DNA of 64,000 nucleotides from Actinoplanes sp. NBC_00393 (GCF_036053395.1 NZ_CP107942.1:3128501-3192500), one strand, 5' to 3'; positions 8,589 through 17,869 are shown, counted from the first letter of the stretch. The notes: generated by a model not told the origin, from the sequence alone. Numbers and translations are program-made.

Positions 8589-9728
8589 GTGCCCGTACCT
8601 GTTCCCCGCTCGTTCCTCTGGGGTGCGGCCACCTCGCCGCACCAGGTGGAAGGCAACAACACCGCCAGCGATCTGTGGGCCATCGAGAACATGCCCGGCT
8701 CGCCGCTGCCCGAACGCAGTGGCGACGCCTGCGACCACTATCACCGCTGGCGCGAAGACCTGGACATCCTGCGCGACCTCGGCCTCAACGCCTACCGCTT
8801 CGGCGTCGAATGGGCCCGTATCGAGCCGGTGCCCGGCCAGATCTCGCGGGCCGCGCTCGACCACTACCGGCGGATGATCGAGGGCTGCCTGTCGCGCGGC
8901 ATCACGCCGGTCGTCACGCTGCACCACTTCACCTCCCCCGCCTGGTTCCGGCATGGCGGCGGCTGGACCGGCGCCGACGGCGTCAAGCAGTTCGCGGCGT
9001 ACGCCCGGACGGTCCGCCCGATCCTCGACGGCGTGCCGTGGGTGGTCACCATCAACGAGCCGAACATGCTGGCCATGGTGGCCGCCCGGCTGGACCGCGA
9101 CGCCCCGGACCTGGTCGCCGGGGCACTGCCGCCGCCGGACCAGCAGGTGGCGTCGGCGCTGATCGAGGCGCACCACGCGGCCCGTTCGTCGCTCGGCTCG
9201 ATCGCCAGTGGCTGGACGGTCGCCAACCAGACCTTCCAGGGCGTCTCCGTCGACGAGTGGGCCTGGCCGCGGGAGGACCAGTTCATCGACGCGGCCCGCG
9301 ACGACGACTTCATCGGCGTGCAGGCGTACACCCGGGTGGTGCTCGGCCCGGACGGGCCGGTGCCGCCTTCGGGCCGGCGCACCGGCAACGGCTGGGAGTT
9401 CTATCCCGGCGCTCTGGAGGCCGCGGTCCGGCACACGGCTTCGCGGGTGTCCGTGCCGATCCTGGTGACCGAGAACGGGATCGCCACCAGCGACGACGCC
9501 GACCGGCAGGAATACACCGGGCTCGCGCTGGCCGGGCTGGGCCGGGCAGTCGCCGACGGCATCGACGTACGCGGCTACCTGCACTGGTCCCTGCTGGACA
9601 ACTACGAGTGGGGGTCGTGGGCGCACACGTTCGGCCTGGTCGCCGTGGACCGCACCACGTTCAGGCGCACGGTCAAACCCAGCGCCCACTGGTACGGCGC
9701 GCTGGCCCGCACCGGCGAGCTGCCCTGA
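8589..9728 (+). CDS. GH1 beta-glycosidase
   Basis: This 379-aa protein is on the short side for GH1 (usually 400-480). The N-terminal signature FLWGAATSPHQVEG, the acid/base motif TINEPN (Glu157) and the nucleophile motif VTENG (Glu295) are all intact, as is the sugar-contact region HWSLLDNYEW. The GTG start at 8589 is chosen because AAAGG lies at 8576-8580 with 8-nt spacing and because the fold begins right there; codons read further upstream overlap the GH3 gene. No signal peptide. It completes an intracellular set (GH20, GH3, GH1) with the adjacent oligosaccharide-type importer. Confidence 0.93.
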   Translation: MPVPVPRSFLWGAATSPHQVEGNNTASDLWAIENMPGSPLPERSGDACDHYHRWREDLDILRDLGLNAYRFGVEWARIEPVPGQISRAALDHYRRMIEGCLSRGITPVVTLHHFTSPAWFRHGGGWTGADGVKQFAAYARTVRPILDGVPWVVTINEPNMLAMVAARLDRDAPDLVAGALPPPDQQVASALIEAHHAARSSLGSIASGWTVANQTFQGVSVDEWAWPREDQFIDAARDDDFIGVQAYTRVVLGPDGPVPPSGRRTGNGWEFYPGALEAAVRHTASRVSVPILVTENGIATSDDADRQEYTGLALAGLGRAVADGIDVRGYLHWSLLDNYEWGSWAHTFGLVAVDRTTFRRTVKPSAHWYGALARTGELP

Positions 9729-9729
9729 T

Positions 9730-10123
9730 GGCCCTGGACGGCAGCACATCACCGTCGAGCGGCGCCAACCGGATCCTGCTGATCTGCGGGGTCACGGCGT
9801 CGATCGCGGCCACCGCCGACCGGATGCGCGGTGCCGGCCATGAAGAACGTCGTCGGCACCGCCGCGTGATAGCCGAACGCGCTCGTCGCCGGCGGCGTGC
9901 CGTACAGACCCCGGCGGGCCTGCAGAATCGCCCGCAACCGCGGGTCGGTGACACTGCGATCGATCTCGTCGCGCGACGATCGGTAGGCCGCCGGGAACAG
10001 CCTTTCGACGACCGGAAAACCCATTCTCTGTACGGGCGACGGCATCGACGACAGCACATTGCGTGCCGCGAGCCCACCCATTCCCGACCCGATCACGACC
10101 GCATCGACTTCTTCGAACGCCAT
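9730..10123 (-). pseudogene. Relic of FAD-dependent phytoene-desaturase-like oxidoreductase
   Basis: From the ATG at 10123 the translation starts with a dinucleotide-binding signature, DAVVIGSGMGGLAA, then jumps directly to a segment like the middle of the phytoene desaturase/retinol saturase group (DPRLRAILQARRGLYG..PP; MAGTAHPVGG). After the PVGG motif the homologous reading moves to another frame (AVAAIDAVTPQISRI) and soon ends near the GH1 stop. About 130 codons remain of a protein normally near 500 residues, so there is an internal deletion, a frameshift and loss of the C-terminus. Not expected to be functional. Confidence 0.7.
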
Positions 10124-10176
10124 GGCGCGAAACCAACACCGCGCCACTGGATTATTCCTGAACGCCGCCGCGGCGG

Positions 10177-10971
10177 TCAGGTGGTCACGTTCAGCCAGCC
10201 GCCGTCGATGTAATAGGTGGAGCCGACCGCGTACGCCGCCCGTGGTGAGCAGAGGAAGACGAACAGGTCGGCGATCTCCTCAGGCGTGGCGAACCGGCCG
10301 ATCGGCGCCTTCTCTTGCGCGATGTTCTGCAGGTAGTCCTCCCAGGTCTGGTCGGTGCCGGCGGTCAGCTGTTTCGCGGTCTTCACCCAGTCGCCGGTCA
10401 TCACCAGGCCCGGGTTCACCGCGTTCACCCGGATGTTGTCGCCGATCAGCTCGTTGGCCAGGCACTTGGAGAACATCACCAGGGCGGCCTTGGTGACGTT
10501 GTAGATCGGCTCGTAGCCGAGCGGCTGGGTGGCGCAGATCGACGCGTTGTGCAGGATCACCCCGCCGCCGCGGGACTTCATGCCGGGAGCCAGCGCCCGG
10601 GCCAGCCGCACCGCCGCCATCACATGCAGATCCCAGTACGCCTGCCAGCGCTCGTCCGGCGCGGTGAGGATCTTCTCCTCGCTGCCCGTGCCGGCGTTGT
10701 TGATCAGCAGGTCGGCGCCGCCGTACTCGCGGTCCACGGCCGCGGCGAGCTCGGTGGCGCCGTCGGGGGCGGTCAGGTCGGCGGGGACCGCTGTCGCGCG
10801 TACCCCGAAGTCGGTTCTGATCTTGTCGGCGGCTTCTTCGAGGCGCGCCGCGTCGCGGGCGCACAACGCGACGTGCGCGCCTTCGGCCGCGAGGCCGCGG
10901 GCGATCGCCAGGCCGATGCCGGCGCTACCGCCGGTGATGACGGCAACCTTGCCGGTGAGCTGCAGGTCCAT
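10177..10971 (-). CDS. SDR-family NAD(P)-dependent oxidoreductase
   Basis: This 264-aa classical short-chain dehydrogenase has the cofactor motif TGGSAGIG (about residues 13-20), the NNAG motif, a catalytic serine in HNASI, the YxxxK pair in YNVTK and the C-terminal YYIDGGW. The residue after the second beta strand (CARD) suggests NADP(H). It lies alone, divergent from the M6 peptidase gene across 69 bp. Substrate unknown; 3-oxoacyl-ACP-reductase-like annotation would be generic. Confidence 0.92.
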   Translation of the reverse strand: MDLQLTGKVAVITGGSAGIGLAIARGLAAEGAHVALCARDAARLEEAADKIRTDFGVRATAVPADLTAPDGATELAAAVDREYGGADLLINNAGTGSEEKILTAPDERWQAYWDLHVMAAVRLARALAPGMKSRGGGVILHNASICATQPLGYEPIYNVTKAALVMFSKCLANELIGDNIRVNAVNPGLVMTGDWVKTAKQLTAGTDQTWEDYLQNIAQEKAPIGRFATPEEIADLFVFLCSPRAAYAVGSTYYIDGGWLNVTT

Positions 10972-11040
10972 TCGCCGGGTATATCATGCACCGCTTAAAT
11001 GGTCATTGAGCGACGTCGATTGCTTTGCCAGGATGGCGGG

Positions 11041-13047
11041 ATGACGGTGCGACGGCTGCTCTCGGCATTGTCCGTAACGGCGCTGGCGGTGGCCGGTGCC
11101 CTGACCGTGACCCCGGCGAGCGCCGCGCCGCCGGGCGGCGTCGACCCGGACACGCCGTGGCGGATGCGGCACTGGCCGCAGACCCAGCCGTGGCAGGTCG
11201 ACGAGGCCGCCACGCTGGCGCATTCCGGTGGGCCGCAGCCGATCGACCCGCAACGGTACGAGTTGCCGGACACGATGACCTGGTCGGACTACAAGCCGGT
11301 GCCCGGCACCGACTGGGCGAACCCGGCGGTGCGGGGTTCGGAACGCAACTTCCGCGGTGCTCTGGTGCTGGTCGACTATCCGAACCAGCCGTTCGTGGTC
11401 ACCCAGCCGGCGAACTCCACGATCTACGGCAACCCGTCCGGCGTACAGAATCTGAATCGCTCCGAGGTCCCGGCCTTCTACCGGGACTTCCTCAACAAGC
11501 CGGGCGCGCTGAACCGGGGTCACACCATCCACGAGTACTGGATGGAGGACTCGAACGGGCGCTTCGGCATCGAGCTGGGCGCGTTCGGGGTGTACCAGAT
11601 GCCGGCCGACAGCCACGAGTACGGCATCGAGGCCTCGATGCAGCGTGGCATGGGCTGCCCGGGCGACGACGTGTGCGGGCGCAACCTGCGCACCGACGCG
11701 CGTGCCGCCTGGATCGCCGCGGTCGGTGAGGCCGAGGCGGCCACCTACGACTTCGTGTTCTATCTGTCGGCCGGGCAGGACGAGTCGGCCACCTGGCAGG
11801 AGTTCGGCCAGATGAAGTTCACCACCAAGGAGGACGTCACCGAGGAGTTCGGCCCGCCGGACGACTCGCTGCCGAACTGGAACGCGACCCGCTACGTCGA
11901 GTGGACCTCCTGGCAGGCCTCGGCGAACATCTGGCCGAACGCCACGCAGGGCAGCTCGCTGCAGGCGGAGAGTTCGGGCATGTCGACGTACGCCCACGAG
12001 TTCAGCCACATCCTCGGCATCGGCGACAACTACAACAATCCGTACAGCGTCCCGCCGCGCCGCGACTACAGCGGGCCGTGGGAGATGCTGAGCCGGGGCA
12101 CCTTCAACGGGCCCGGCGGGCCGCACAGCCGGTGGCTGATCCCGGGCACCGCAGGCTCGTCGATGGGCGCGCAGCACATGCTGCGCAACAAGATGAAACT
12201 CGGCATCGTCGACGACGACGCCGTGCTGAAACTGTCGCGCGACGCGCTCGCCCGGTCCGGTGTCGTGGTGACCCGGGTGACGGCACGCGCGATCGATCCG
12301 GACGGCCGCCGGCTCGCCGGGATCAACGTGACCCTGGACGGCGGCGACCGCAGCCCCACCTGCGATCCCGCGGCGGACCCGTACTGCGACGGTGGTGGCT
12401 ACGACAACTACACCCTCGAAGTGGTCGACCGGATCGGCTTCGACTCGTTCACCCCGGACTCCGGTGTGCTGCTGGCCAAGACCAAGAACGCGGACAACGC
12501 GCCGTTCATCTGGACCATCGACGCCAACCCGCAGGACATCGACAAGGTCGACTTCGTGCTGCCGGACGGGACACCGCAGAAGATGACCATCGGCGACTAC
12601 CGGCAGCTGTCCGACGCGCTGTTCCACGCCGGCACCGGCTCGGGCAGCCTGTTCGAGTACACGGACACGGCGAACCGGCTGCACTTCTACGTTCTGGATC
12701 GCAAGAAGGACCGCAAGGGCGTGCTTTCGTACGAGGTGGCGGTGCGTTCCCTCGACGGCGCCGGACCGTCCGCCCGCGGGGTGAAGGCGTGGCCGGCCAC
12801 GGCCCGTACCGGCTCCTCGGGCTGGGCGCGGTGCGAGATCCCGATCCGCAACACCGGCCGCAGCGCCGACGTCTTGCGGGTCACGGCGCCGGGCGCTGTG
12901 CTGCCGCGGGCGGTCGTCGGCGTGGCCGGTGGCCGCTCGTCCTCGGTGGAGGTCTACGTCCAGGGCGCCGCGAAGGTGCCGGTCACGATCGCCTCCGAGA
13001 GCAACCCGGCGGCGAAGGCGACCACCTCATGCACGGTGCGGCGCTGA
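11041..13047 (+). CDS. Secreted M6-family metalloprotease
   Basis: This 668-aa protein starts MTVRRLLSALSVTALAVAGALT and has a Sec signal peptide ending near ASA-AP. The zinc motif HEFSH is at residues 319-323 (His319, Glu320, His323), in the M6 (immune inhibitor A-like) context with GIGDNYNNPY downstream. The C-terminal third is an accessory beta-rich region. The ATG at 11041 is preferred over an in-frame ATG at 10999 because AGGATGGCGGG precedes it and the signal peptide begins there. Exported protease, probably nutritional. Its 3' end overlaps the convergent gene by 21 bp. Confidence 0.9.
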   Translation: MTVRRLLSALSVTALAVAGALTVTPASAAPPGGVDPDTPWRMRHWPQTQPWQVDEAATLAHSGGPQPIDPQRYELPDTMTWSDYKPVPGTDWANPAVRGSERNFRGALVLVDYPNQPFVVTQPANSTIYGNPSGVQNLNRSEVPAFYRDFLNKPGALNRGHTIHEYWMEDSNGRFGIELGAFGVYQMPADSHEYGIEASMQRGMGCPGDDVCGRNLRTDARAAWIAAVGEAEAATYDFVFYLSAGQDESATWQEFGQMKFTTKEDVTEEFGPPDDSLPNWNATRYVEWTSWQASANIWPNATQGSSLQAESSGMSTYAHEFSHILGIGDNYNNPYSVPPRRDYSGPWEMLSRGTFNGPGGPHSRWLIPGTAGSSMGAQHMLRNKMKLGIVDDDAVLKLSRDALARSGVVVTRVTARAIDPDGRRLAGINVTLDGGDRSPTCDPAADPYCDGGGYDNYTLEVVDRIGFDSFTPDSGVLLAKTKNADNAPFIWTIDANPQDIDKVDFVLPDGTPQKMTIGDYRQLSDALFHAGTGSGSLFEYTDTANRLHFYVLDRKKDRKGVLSYEVAVRSLDGAGPSARGVKAWPATARTGSSGWARCEIPIRNTGRSADVLRVTAPGAVLPRAVVGVAGGRSSSVEVYVQGAAKVPVTIASESNPAAKATTSCTVRR

Positions 13048-13644
13048 GGTGACCACGTCCCGCAGCTGGTCCACGGTCCATGCGCCGGCGATGCCGGGGC
13101 GGGTGGCGAGGTAGCCGACGATGCGGTCGGCGGACCAGCCGTGTGCCTCGCGCAGGCCGTCGGCGAGCACCGCCAGGTACGGCGCGGCCGGTGACGTGGT
13201 GCTCACGTCGCCGGCCGCCCACGGCGCGGTGAAGGTGAGCACCGGATGGCCGTCGTGCTCGCCGGTGTGCACGAGCGTCTCGTACGGGCCGGGTCCCAGC
13301 TGGGCGGTGCCCGAGGTCAGGATGCTGTCCAGGTCGATGCCGGGTTCGCGGCGCATCTCCTGGGCCACCACGTCGGCGAACTGCCCGGCTGTCAGCAGGT
13401 AGGCGCGGGCCGCGGTGGCGCCGGGAAGGTGCGGGTCGTAGAGGGCCACGCCGCCGGTCCACTGGCTGGAGTTCAGGGCGAAGTAGATGCCGCCCGGCAG
13501 CATCAGCGGCCGGATCGCGGCGGGCTCGCGGGTGTCCCGGCATCCCGGCAGGACCCGGCGTGCGCCCGGCGGGCAGCCACCGGACAGGTAGTAACGCAGC
13601 CGCGCCGAGCACATGTTCGACCCGTACGCCGCGTACCAGACCAG
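13027..13644 (-). CDS. Gamma-glutamylcyclotransferase-fold protein, probable CTG start
   Basis: The first methionine (13614) would cut off the conserved WYAAYGSNM stretch, whose YGSN motif is the diagnostic loop of the GCT/AIG2 fold. Extending in frame reaches CTG (13644-13642), with GGAGG at 13656-13652 and an ideal 7-nt spacing; no ATG, GTG or TTG exists at this position. With the CTG start the protein has 205 residues. Homologues in actinobacteria are often misnamed histone deacetylase. The substrate is unknown. The ribosome site lies inside the terminator-like hairpin 13648-13680 of the upstream M28 gene, so the two may be coupled. Confidence 0.72.
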   Translation of the reverse strand: MVWYAAYGSNMCSARLRYYLSGGCPPGARRVLPGCRDTREPAAIRPLMLPGGIYFALNSSQWTGGVALYDPHLPGATAARAYLLTAGQFADVVAQEMRREPGIDLDSILTSGTAQLGPGPYETLVHTGEHDGHPVLTFTAPWAAGDVSTTSPAAPYLAVLADGLREAHGWSADRIVGYLATRPGIAGAWTVDQLRDVVTSAPHRA

Positions 13645-13647
13645 CGC

Positions 13648-13680
13648 GGGGCCTCCGGTGGTCGCACCACCGGAGGCCCC
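13648..13680 (-). terminator. Perfect 15-bp hairpin after the M28 peptidase gene
   Basis: Arms 13648-13662 (GGGGCCTCCGGTGGT) and 13666-13680 with a 3-nt loop, 12 nt beyond the M28 stop codon. No U-run follows, as is common for actinobacterial terminators. The 3' arm on the minus strand contains the GGAGG ribosome site of the next gene, so the element may also gate its translation. Confidence 0.75.
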
Positions 13681-13691
13681 TACCGGCGTCG

Positions 13692-15167
13692 TCAGGGAAT
13701 CGCCGTGGTGTTGAAGGCGAACCTGGCGGTCGAGTCGGCGATGGCGTCAGCGTTGACGTCCAGCGCGGTCATGTTCGGGTTGGCGATGGTGTCGCAGGCC
13801 TGGTGGTAGCAGATGTCGTACGCGACACCGGCGGTGCCGCCGAACAGAGCAGCCTCCTCGGGTGTCTTGATGCCCTCGGCACCGGTGAAGATGCCGCCGG
13901 CGGGAATCCCCACCGCGATGAACGGGCCGTAGTCGGAACGGCCGTCGAAGTCGGTGCCGACGTGGCCGAGGCCGCGGGAGTCGAAGAACCGTTCCAGCTG
14001 CTTCTCGATCTGCGCGGAGCCGGGCGGCCCGGCCGGCGAGCCGACCGCGTCGGAGTCGTCGCCGTCGTACAGCTTGTAGGCGTAGTTGGGCGAGGCCACC
14101 ATGTCGAAGTTTAGGTACAGCCTGATCCGGTCCCGCTCGGCGGCGGACAGGCCCTCGACGTACTGGTCGGAGCCGAGCAGCCCGATCTCCTCGGCCGCCC
14201 AGAAGGCGAAGCGGACCTTGTTGCGGACCGGGAAGTGCCGCATCTGCAACGCGGTCTCGAGGATCGCGGCGGTGCCCGAGCCGTTGTCGTTGATGCCGGG
14301 TCCGACCGTCACGCTGTCCAGGTGGGCGCCGACCATCACCACGTTCTTCGGGTTGCCCAACCGGGTCTCGGCGATCACGTTGTGGTCGGCCCCCAGCGTC
14401 AGCGTGGAGTCCACCTTGAGCCGGACGGTGGCGCCCGGCGTGGTGGCGAGCTCGTTGCCGACGGCGAAGCTGGCGAAGACCATCGGCACTCCGGCCCGCC
14501 ACTCGCCGATGTCGAGCGGGTAGGGGTCGGTGCGCCCGGGCTGCCCCTCATTGAAGACGATGATCCCGGAGGCCCCGGCGAACCCGGCGTTGCGGATCTT
14601 GGTGGCGAATCCGCACGTGCCGCGTTGGATGAGCGCGATCCGGCCGGCGACGAAGCCGTTGAAGTCCTCGGCCTCGCAGCCGCTCGTCGAGGTCGGTGTC
14701 GGGGTCGGCGGCAGGGTCAGGTCGACACCCTGCACCTGCGCGGTCACATCGCCGGCGGGCGACGGCTGGAAGGTGAAGAAGTCCTGGTTGGGCACGTAGA
14801 CCTTGCTGTTGGGCGCGGTCTGGTTCAGCGTGGGCGGGCTGTTCTCCGTCCAGGACTGGACGAAGTTGATCGGATCGAGCGTGACCTTGTAGCCGGCCCG
14901 GCGCAGCTTGTTGGCGACGTAATCACGTGAGGCCCTGTAGCCGGGCGTCCCCGCGGCCCGGTTGCCGCCGTTGGCGTCGGCGATCGCCTGCAGGGCGTTG
15001 AGGTGCTCCTTGGCGTGCGCGCCGGTGACCTGCTTGACCAGGATCTTGGCGAACACGTCATCGAGCGGCACGGTGGCCGTGGCCGGTGCCGGTTGAGCGA
15101 CGATCAGAGCCAGGGACGTGGCTGCAGCAGCGACGCCGACGGCCCCCTTGCGTAGGTAGGTGCGCAT
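13692..15167 (-). CDS. Secreted M28-family aminopeptidase with PA domain
   Basis: This 491-aa protein starts at ATG 15167, preceded by GGGGGG. A Sec signal peptide ends near ATA. A protease-associated (PA) insert covers roughly residues 120-240 (IALIQRGTCGFATKIRNA), followed by the M28 zinc peptidase core: GAHLDSV, NDNGSGTAA, WAAEEIGLLGS and the late histidine in CYHQACDT. The architecture matches Streptomyces leucine aminopeptidase-type exported enzymes that trim peptides made by secreted proteases such as the M6 enzyme nearby. Confidence 0.92.
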   Translation of the reverse strand: MRTYLRKGAVGVAAAATSLALIVAQPAPATATVPLDDVFAKILVKQVTGAHAKEHLNALQAIADANGGNRAAGTPGYRASRDYVANKLRRAGYKVTLDPINFVQSWTENSPPTLNQTAPNSKVYVPNQDFFTFQPSPAGDVTAQVQGVDLTLPPTPTPTSTSGCEAEDFNGFVAGRIALIQRGTCGFATKIRNAGFAGASGIIVFNEGQPGRTDPYPLDIGEWRAGVPMVFASFAVGNELATTPGATVRLKVDSTLTLGADHNVIAETRLGNPKNVVMVGAHLDSVTVGPGINDNGSGTAAILETALQMRHFPVRNKVRFAFWAAEEIGLLGSDQYVEGLSAAERDRIRLYLNFDMVASPNYAYKLYDGDDSDAVGSPAGPPGSAQIEKQLERFFDSRGLGHVGTDFDGRSDYGPFIAVGIPAGGIFTGAEGIKTPEEAALFGGTAGVAYDICYHQACDTIANPNMTALDVNADAIADSTARFAFNTTAIP

Positions 15168-15345
15168 AGTTCCCCCCGGGTGCATGTATCGAAAGATGCT
15201 CCGTGACTCCCCGTGAAGCGCGTCGTCCCAGAACGTAACGTGGGTTATCGATGCCAGGGATGGTCCGATCAGGTGGCCCTGGGGGCCGGGCGCACCCGCT
15301 CAGATGGACACTCGGCGGCTTCGGCGGTTCGGAGGGCAGGTCGAT

Positions 15346-15668
15346 ATGACGGTTGACCAGAGAAACGCCCGGATCTTCGGCGTGCTGTTCATCCTCACGT
15401 TCCTGACCTCGATCCCGGCCGCGTTCCTGTTCGGACCCGGACTCGTCGTCCCGTTCGGGAACGCCTGATCCTCGGCTACCTGATGTACGCCTCCGGCCTC
15501 GTGCCGCGCGGCATGACTTGGCTCGGTCTGATCGGCGGGCCATTGCTGCTGGTCGGCAACATCGGCGTGCTGTTCGGCTGGTGGGAGCAGACCGGCGCGG
15601 TGGGCCTGTTCGTGGCGCCCGAGGGCTTCCGTCCGACGGCCCCCATCCTGTCGGCAGGCGAACGCTGA
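15346..15668 (+). pseudogene. DUF4386 membrane-protein relic (internal deletion)
   Basis: An N-terminal piece of 40 residues (ATG 15346, preceded by GGAGGGCAGG) carries the family opening RIFGVLFILTFLTSIPA and stops at 15466-15468. In another frame, starting before 15483, the family's C-terminal part follows: LGYLMYASGLVPRGM, a hydrophobic helix and VAPEGFRP. Together they represent the two ends of a roughly 220-residue DUF4386 protein with the middle deleted and the frame lost. No function expected. Confidence 0.75.
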
Positions 15669-15784
15669 ACCTGCAAGAGGGTCGCATTCTTTCATAGTCC
15701 CGTCTAACTATTGCGACGCCATGCCCAATGCTGTCACGATGACCGTCGATCCCTCCCCCGTCCTCAGGATCGACTGGAGTCCCC

Positions 15785-17869
15785 ATGGCCGTCACTCGCC
15801 GTACCCTGCTGTCCTCTGTCGCTCTCGGCTCCGCGGCCGCCCTGCTCGAAGGCACCGCACCGGCTCGCGCGGCGTCCCCCGTCGGCGATGTGGTCGGCAA
15901 GGTCAGCGTCGGCTACCAGGGCTGGTTCGCCTGTCCCGGCGACGGCGCGCCGATCGGCGGCTGGTGGCACTGGAGCCGCGACCGCTTCCAGCCGCCGTCG
16001 CCCAGCAACACGACGATCGTGTCCTGGCCGGACCTGCGCGATTTCACGCGCACGTACCCGACGGCGTACCCGAATCTCGGCAACGGCCAGCCTGCCGCGC
16101 TGTTCTCGTCCTACGACCAGCAGACGGTGGACACGCACTTCAACTGGATGCGGGACTACGGCATCGACACCGCCGCGCTGCAGCGGTTCAACCCGACCGG
16201 GGACGAGGGCCCGACCCGCGACGCCATGACGCAGAAAGTGCGGGCCGCGGCCGAGCGCACCGGCCGCAAGTTCTACATCATGTACGACGTGACCGGCTGG
16301 ACCGGTATGCAGTCGCAGATCAAGACCGACTGGACGTCGAAGATGTCGGCGCACACCGCGTCCAGCGCGTACGCGAGGCAGAACGGCAAACCGGTCGTCT
16401 GCATCTGGGGTTTCGGCTTCAACGACGACGGCCGCCCGTTCACCCCGGCCCAGTGCCTCGACGTGGTCACCTGGTTCAAGGCGCAGGGCTGCTACGTGAT
16501 CGGCGGCGTCCCCACCTACTGGCGGGAGGGAAAGAACGACAGCCGCACCGGCTTCCTCGACGTCTACCACGCCTTCCACATGATCTCGCCGTGGATGGTC
16601 GGCCGCACCGGCGACCTGGCCGGGCTCGACTGGTTCTACACCAACGTCAACGCGGGCGACCAGGCCGACTGCAACGCGCACGGCATCGACTATCAGCCCT
16701 GCGTGCTGCCCGGCGACCTGTCCTCGGGCCACCGCCGGCACGGCGACTTCTACTGGCGCAGCGTCTACAACATGGTCCGGCTCGGCGCGCAGGGCCTCTA
16801 CGTGTCCATGTTCGACGAGTTCAACGAGGGCAACCAGATCGCCAAGACCGCCGAGACGGCCGCGTCCGTGCCCGCCGGCGCCGGCATCCGCGCGCTCGAC
16901 GAGGACGGCACGTTCTGCTCCGCCGACTACTACCTGCGGATCACCACGGACGCGGGGAAAATGCTCAAAGGACAAATTCCGCTGACTTCCGTACGCCCGA
17001 CGCAGCCGACAACCGGAACCGCGCAGGGAGACCTCGCCGCAGGTAGGGCGGCGAGCGCGAGCAGCGTGAACGGTCCCTACGCCCCGTCGAACGCCGTCGA
17101 CGCGAGCACCGGCACCTACTGGGAGTCCAGCGGCGCGCTCCCGCAGTGGTTCCAGGTCGACCTGGGTGCTGCGTACGCTGCGAAAAGCCTGGTCATGCGC
17201 CTGCCCGCCGGCTGGGAGAGGCGTACGCAGACGGTCACGGTGCAGGGCAGCATCGACGGCTCGAGCCTCAGCACGCTCGCCGGCGCCGCCGGCTACGTCT
17301 TCGATCCCGGTTCCGGCAACGCGGCGACGGTCACGCTTTCCGGCACCACCATCCGGTACGTGCGGCTCAGCTTCACGGCCAACACCGGCTGGCCGGCGGC
17401 CCAGCTCGCCCAACTTCAGGTGTACGGCGATGACGCCCCGACCACCCCGCCGCCCGTCACCGACCTGGCGCGGGGCAGGAGTGCCACCGCCAGCAGCCAG
17501 GTCCAGGCGTACGGGCCGGGCCACGCGGTCGACGGCGACGCGGGCAGCTACTGGGAGAGCGCGAACAACGCGTTCCCGCAGTGGCTCCAGGTGGATCTGG
17601 GCGCGGCCGTCACGGTCGGGCGGGTCGTGCTGAAGCTTCCGCCGTCGTGGGGTGCGCGCACCCAGACGCTCGCGATCTCGGGAAGCATGGACGGGTCCAC
17701 GTTCACCACACTGTCCGGGGCTTCCGCCCGGGTGTTCAATCCCGGCTCCGGCAACACGGTGACGGTCGGCTTCGCGGCCACCTCGACCCGGTATCTGCGG
17801 GTCACCGCGACCGGGAACACCGGCTGGCCGGCGGGGCAGCTGTCGGCGCTGGAGGCGTACCCGAGCTGA
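15785..17869 (+). CDS. Secreted GH71/99-like protein with two discoidin (F5/8C) domains
   Basis: This 694-aa protein starts MAVTRRTLLSSVALGSAAALL, a twin-arginine-like signal ending near ARA. Residues about 35-395 form a barrel of the GH71/GH99-like group (VGYQGWFACPGDG; KFYIMYDVTGW; MFDEFNEGNQI), a family acting on alpha-mannan or alpha-glucan chains. Two tandem carbohydrate-binding discoidin domains follow (about 415-545 and 560-694), recognisable by the repeated A.DG/STYWES, WFQVDLG/WLQVDLG and NTGWPA.QL segments, joined by a PTTPPP linker. A polysaccharide-targeting exported enzyme; the exact activity is not deducible. Confidence 0.85.
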   Translation: MAVTRRTLLSSVALGSAAALLEGTAPARAASPVGDVVGKVSVGYQGWFACPGDGAPIGGWWHWSRDRFQPPSPSNTTIVSWPDLRDFTRTYPTAYPNLGNGQPAALFSSYDQQTVDTHFNWMRDYGIDTAALQRFNPTGDEGPTRDAMTQKVRAAAERTGRKFYIMYDVTGWTGMQSQIKTDWTSKMSAHTASSAYARQNGKPVVCIWGFGFNDDGRPFTPAQCLDVVTWFKAQGCYVIGGVPTYWREGKNDSRTGFLDVYHAFHMISPWMVGRTGDLAGLDWFYTNVNAGDQADCNAHGIDYQPCVLPGDLSSGHRRHGDFYWRSVYNMVRLGAQGLYVSMFDEFNEGNQIAKTAETAASVPAGAGIRALDEDGTFCSADYYLRITTDAGKMLKGQIPLTSVRPTQPTTGTAQGDLAAGRAASASSVNGPYAPSNAVDASTGTYWESSGALPQWFQVDLGAAYAAKSLVMRLPAGWERRTQTVTVQGSIDGSSLSTLAGAAGYVFDPGSGNAATVTLSGTTIRYVRLSFTANTGWPAAQLAQLQVYGDDAPTTPPPVTDLARGRSATASSQVQAYGPGHAVDGDAGSYWESANNAFPQWLQVDLGAAVTVGRVVLKLPPSWGARTQTLAISGSMDGSTFTTLSGASARVFNPGSGNTVTVGFAATSTRYLRVTATGNTGWPAGQLSALEAYPS

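Noticed and set aside
17030-17866. Internal near-repeats as DNA tandem repeats
   Set aside because: The similarity is between two discoidin protein domains; DNA identity is only moderate.
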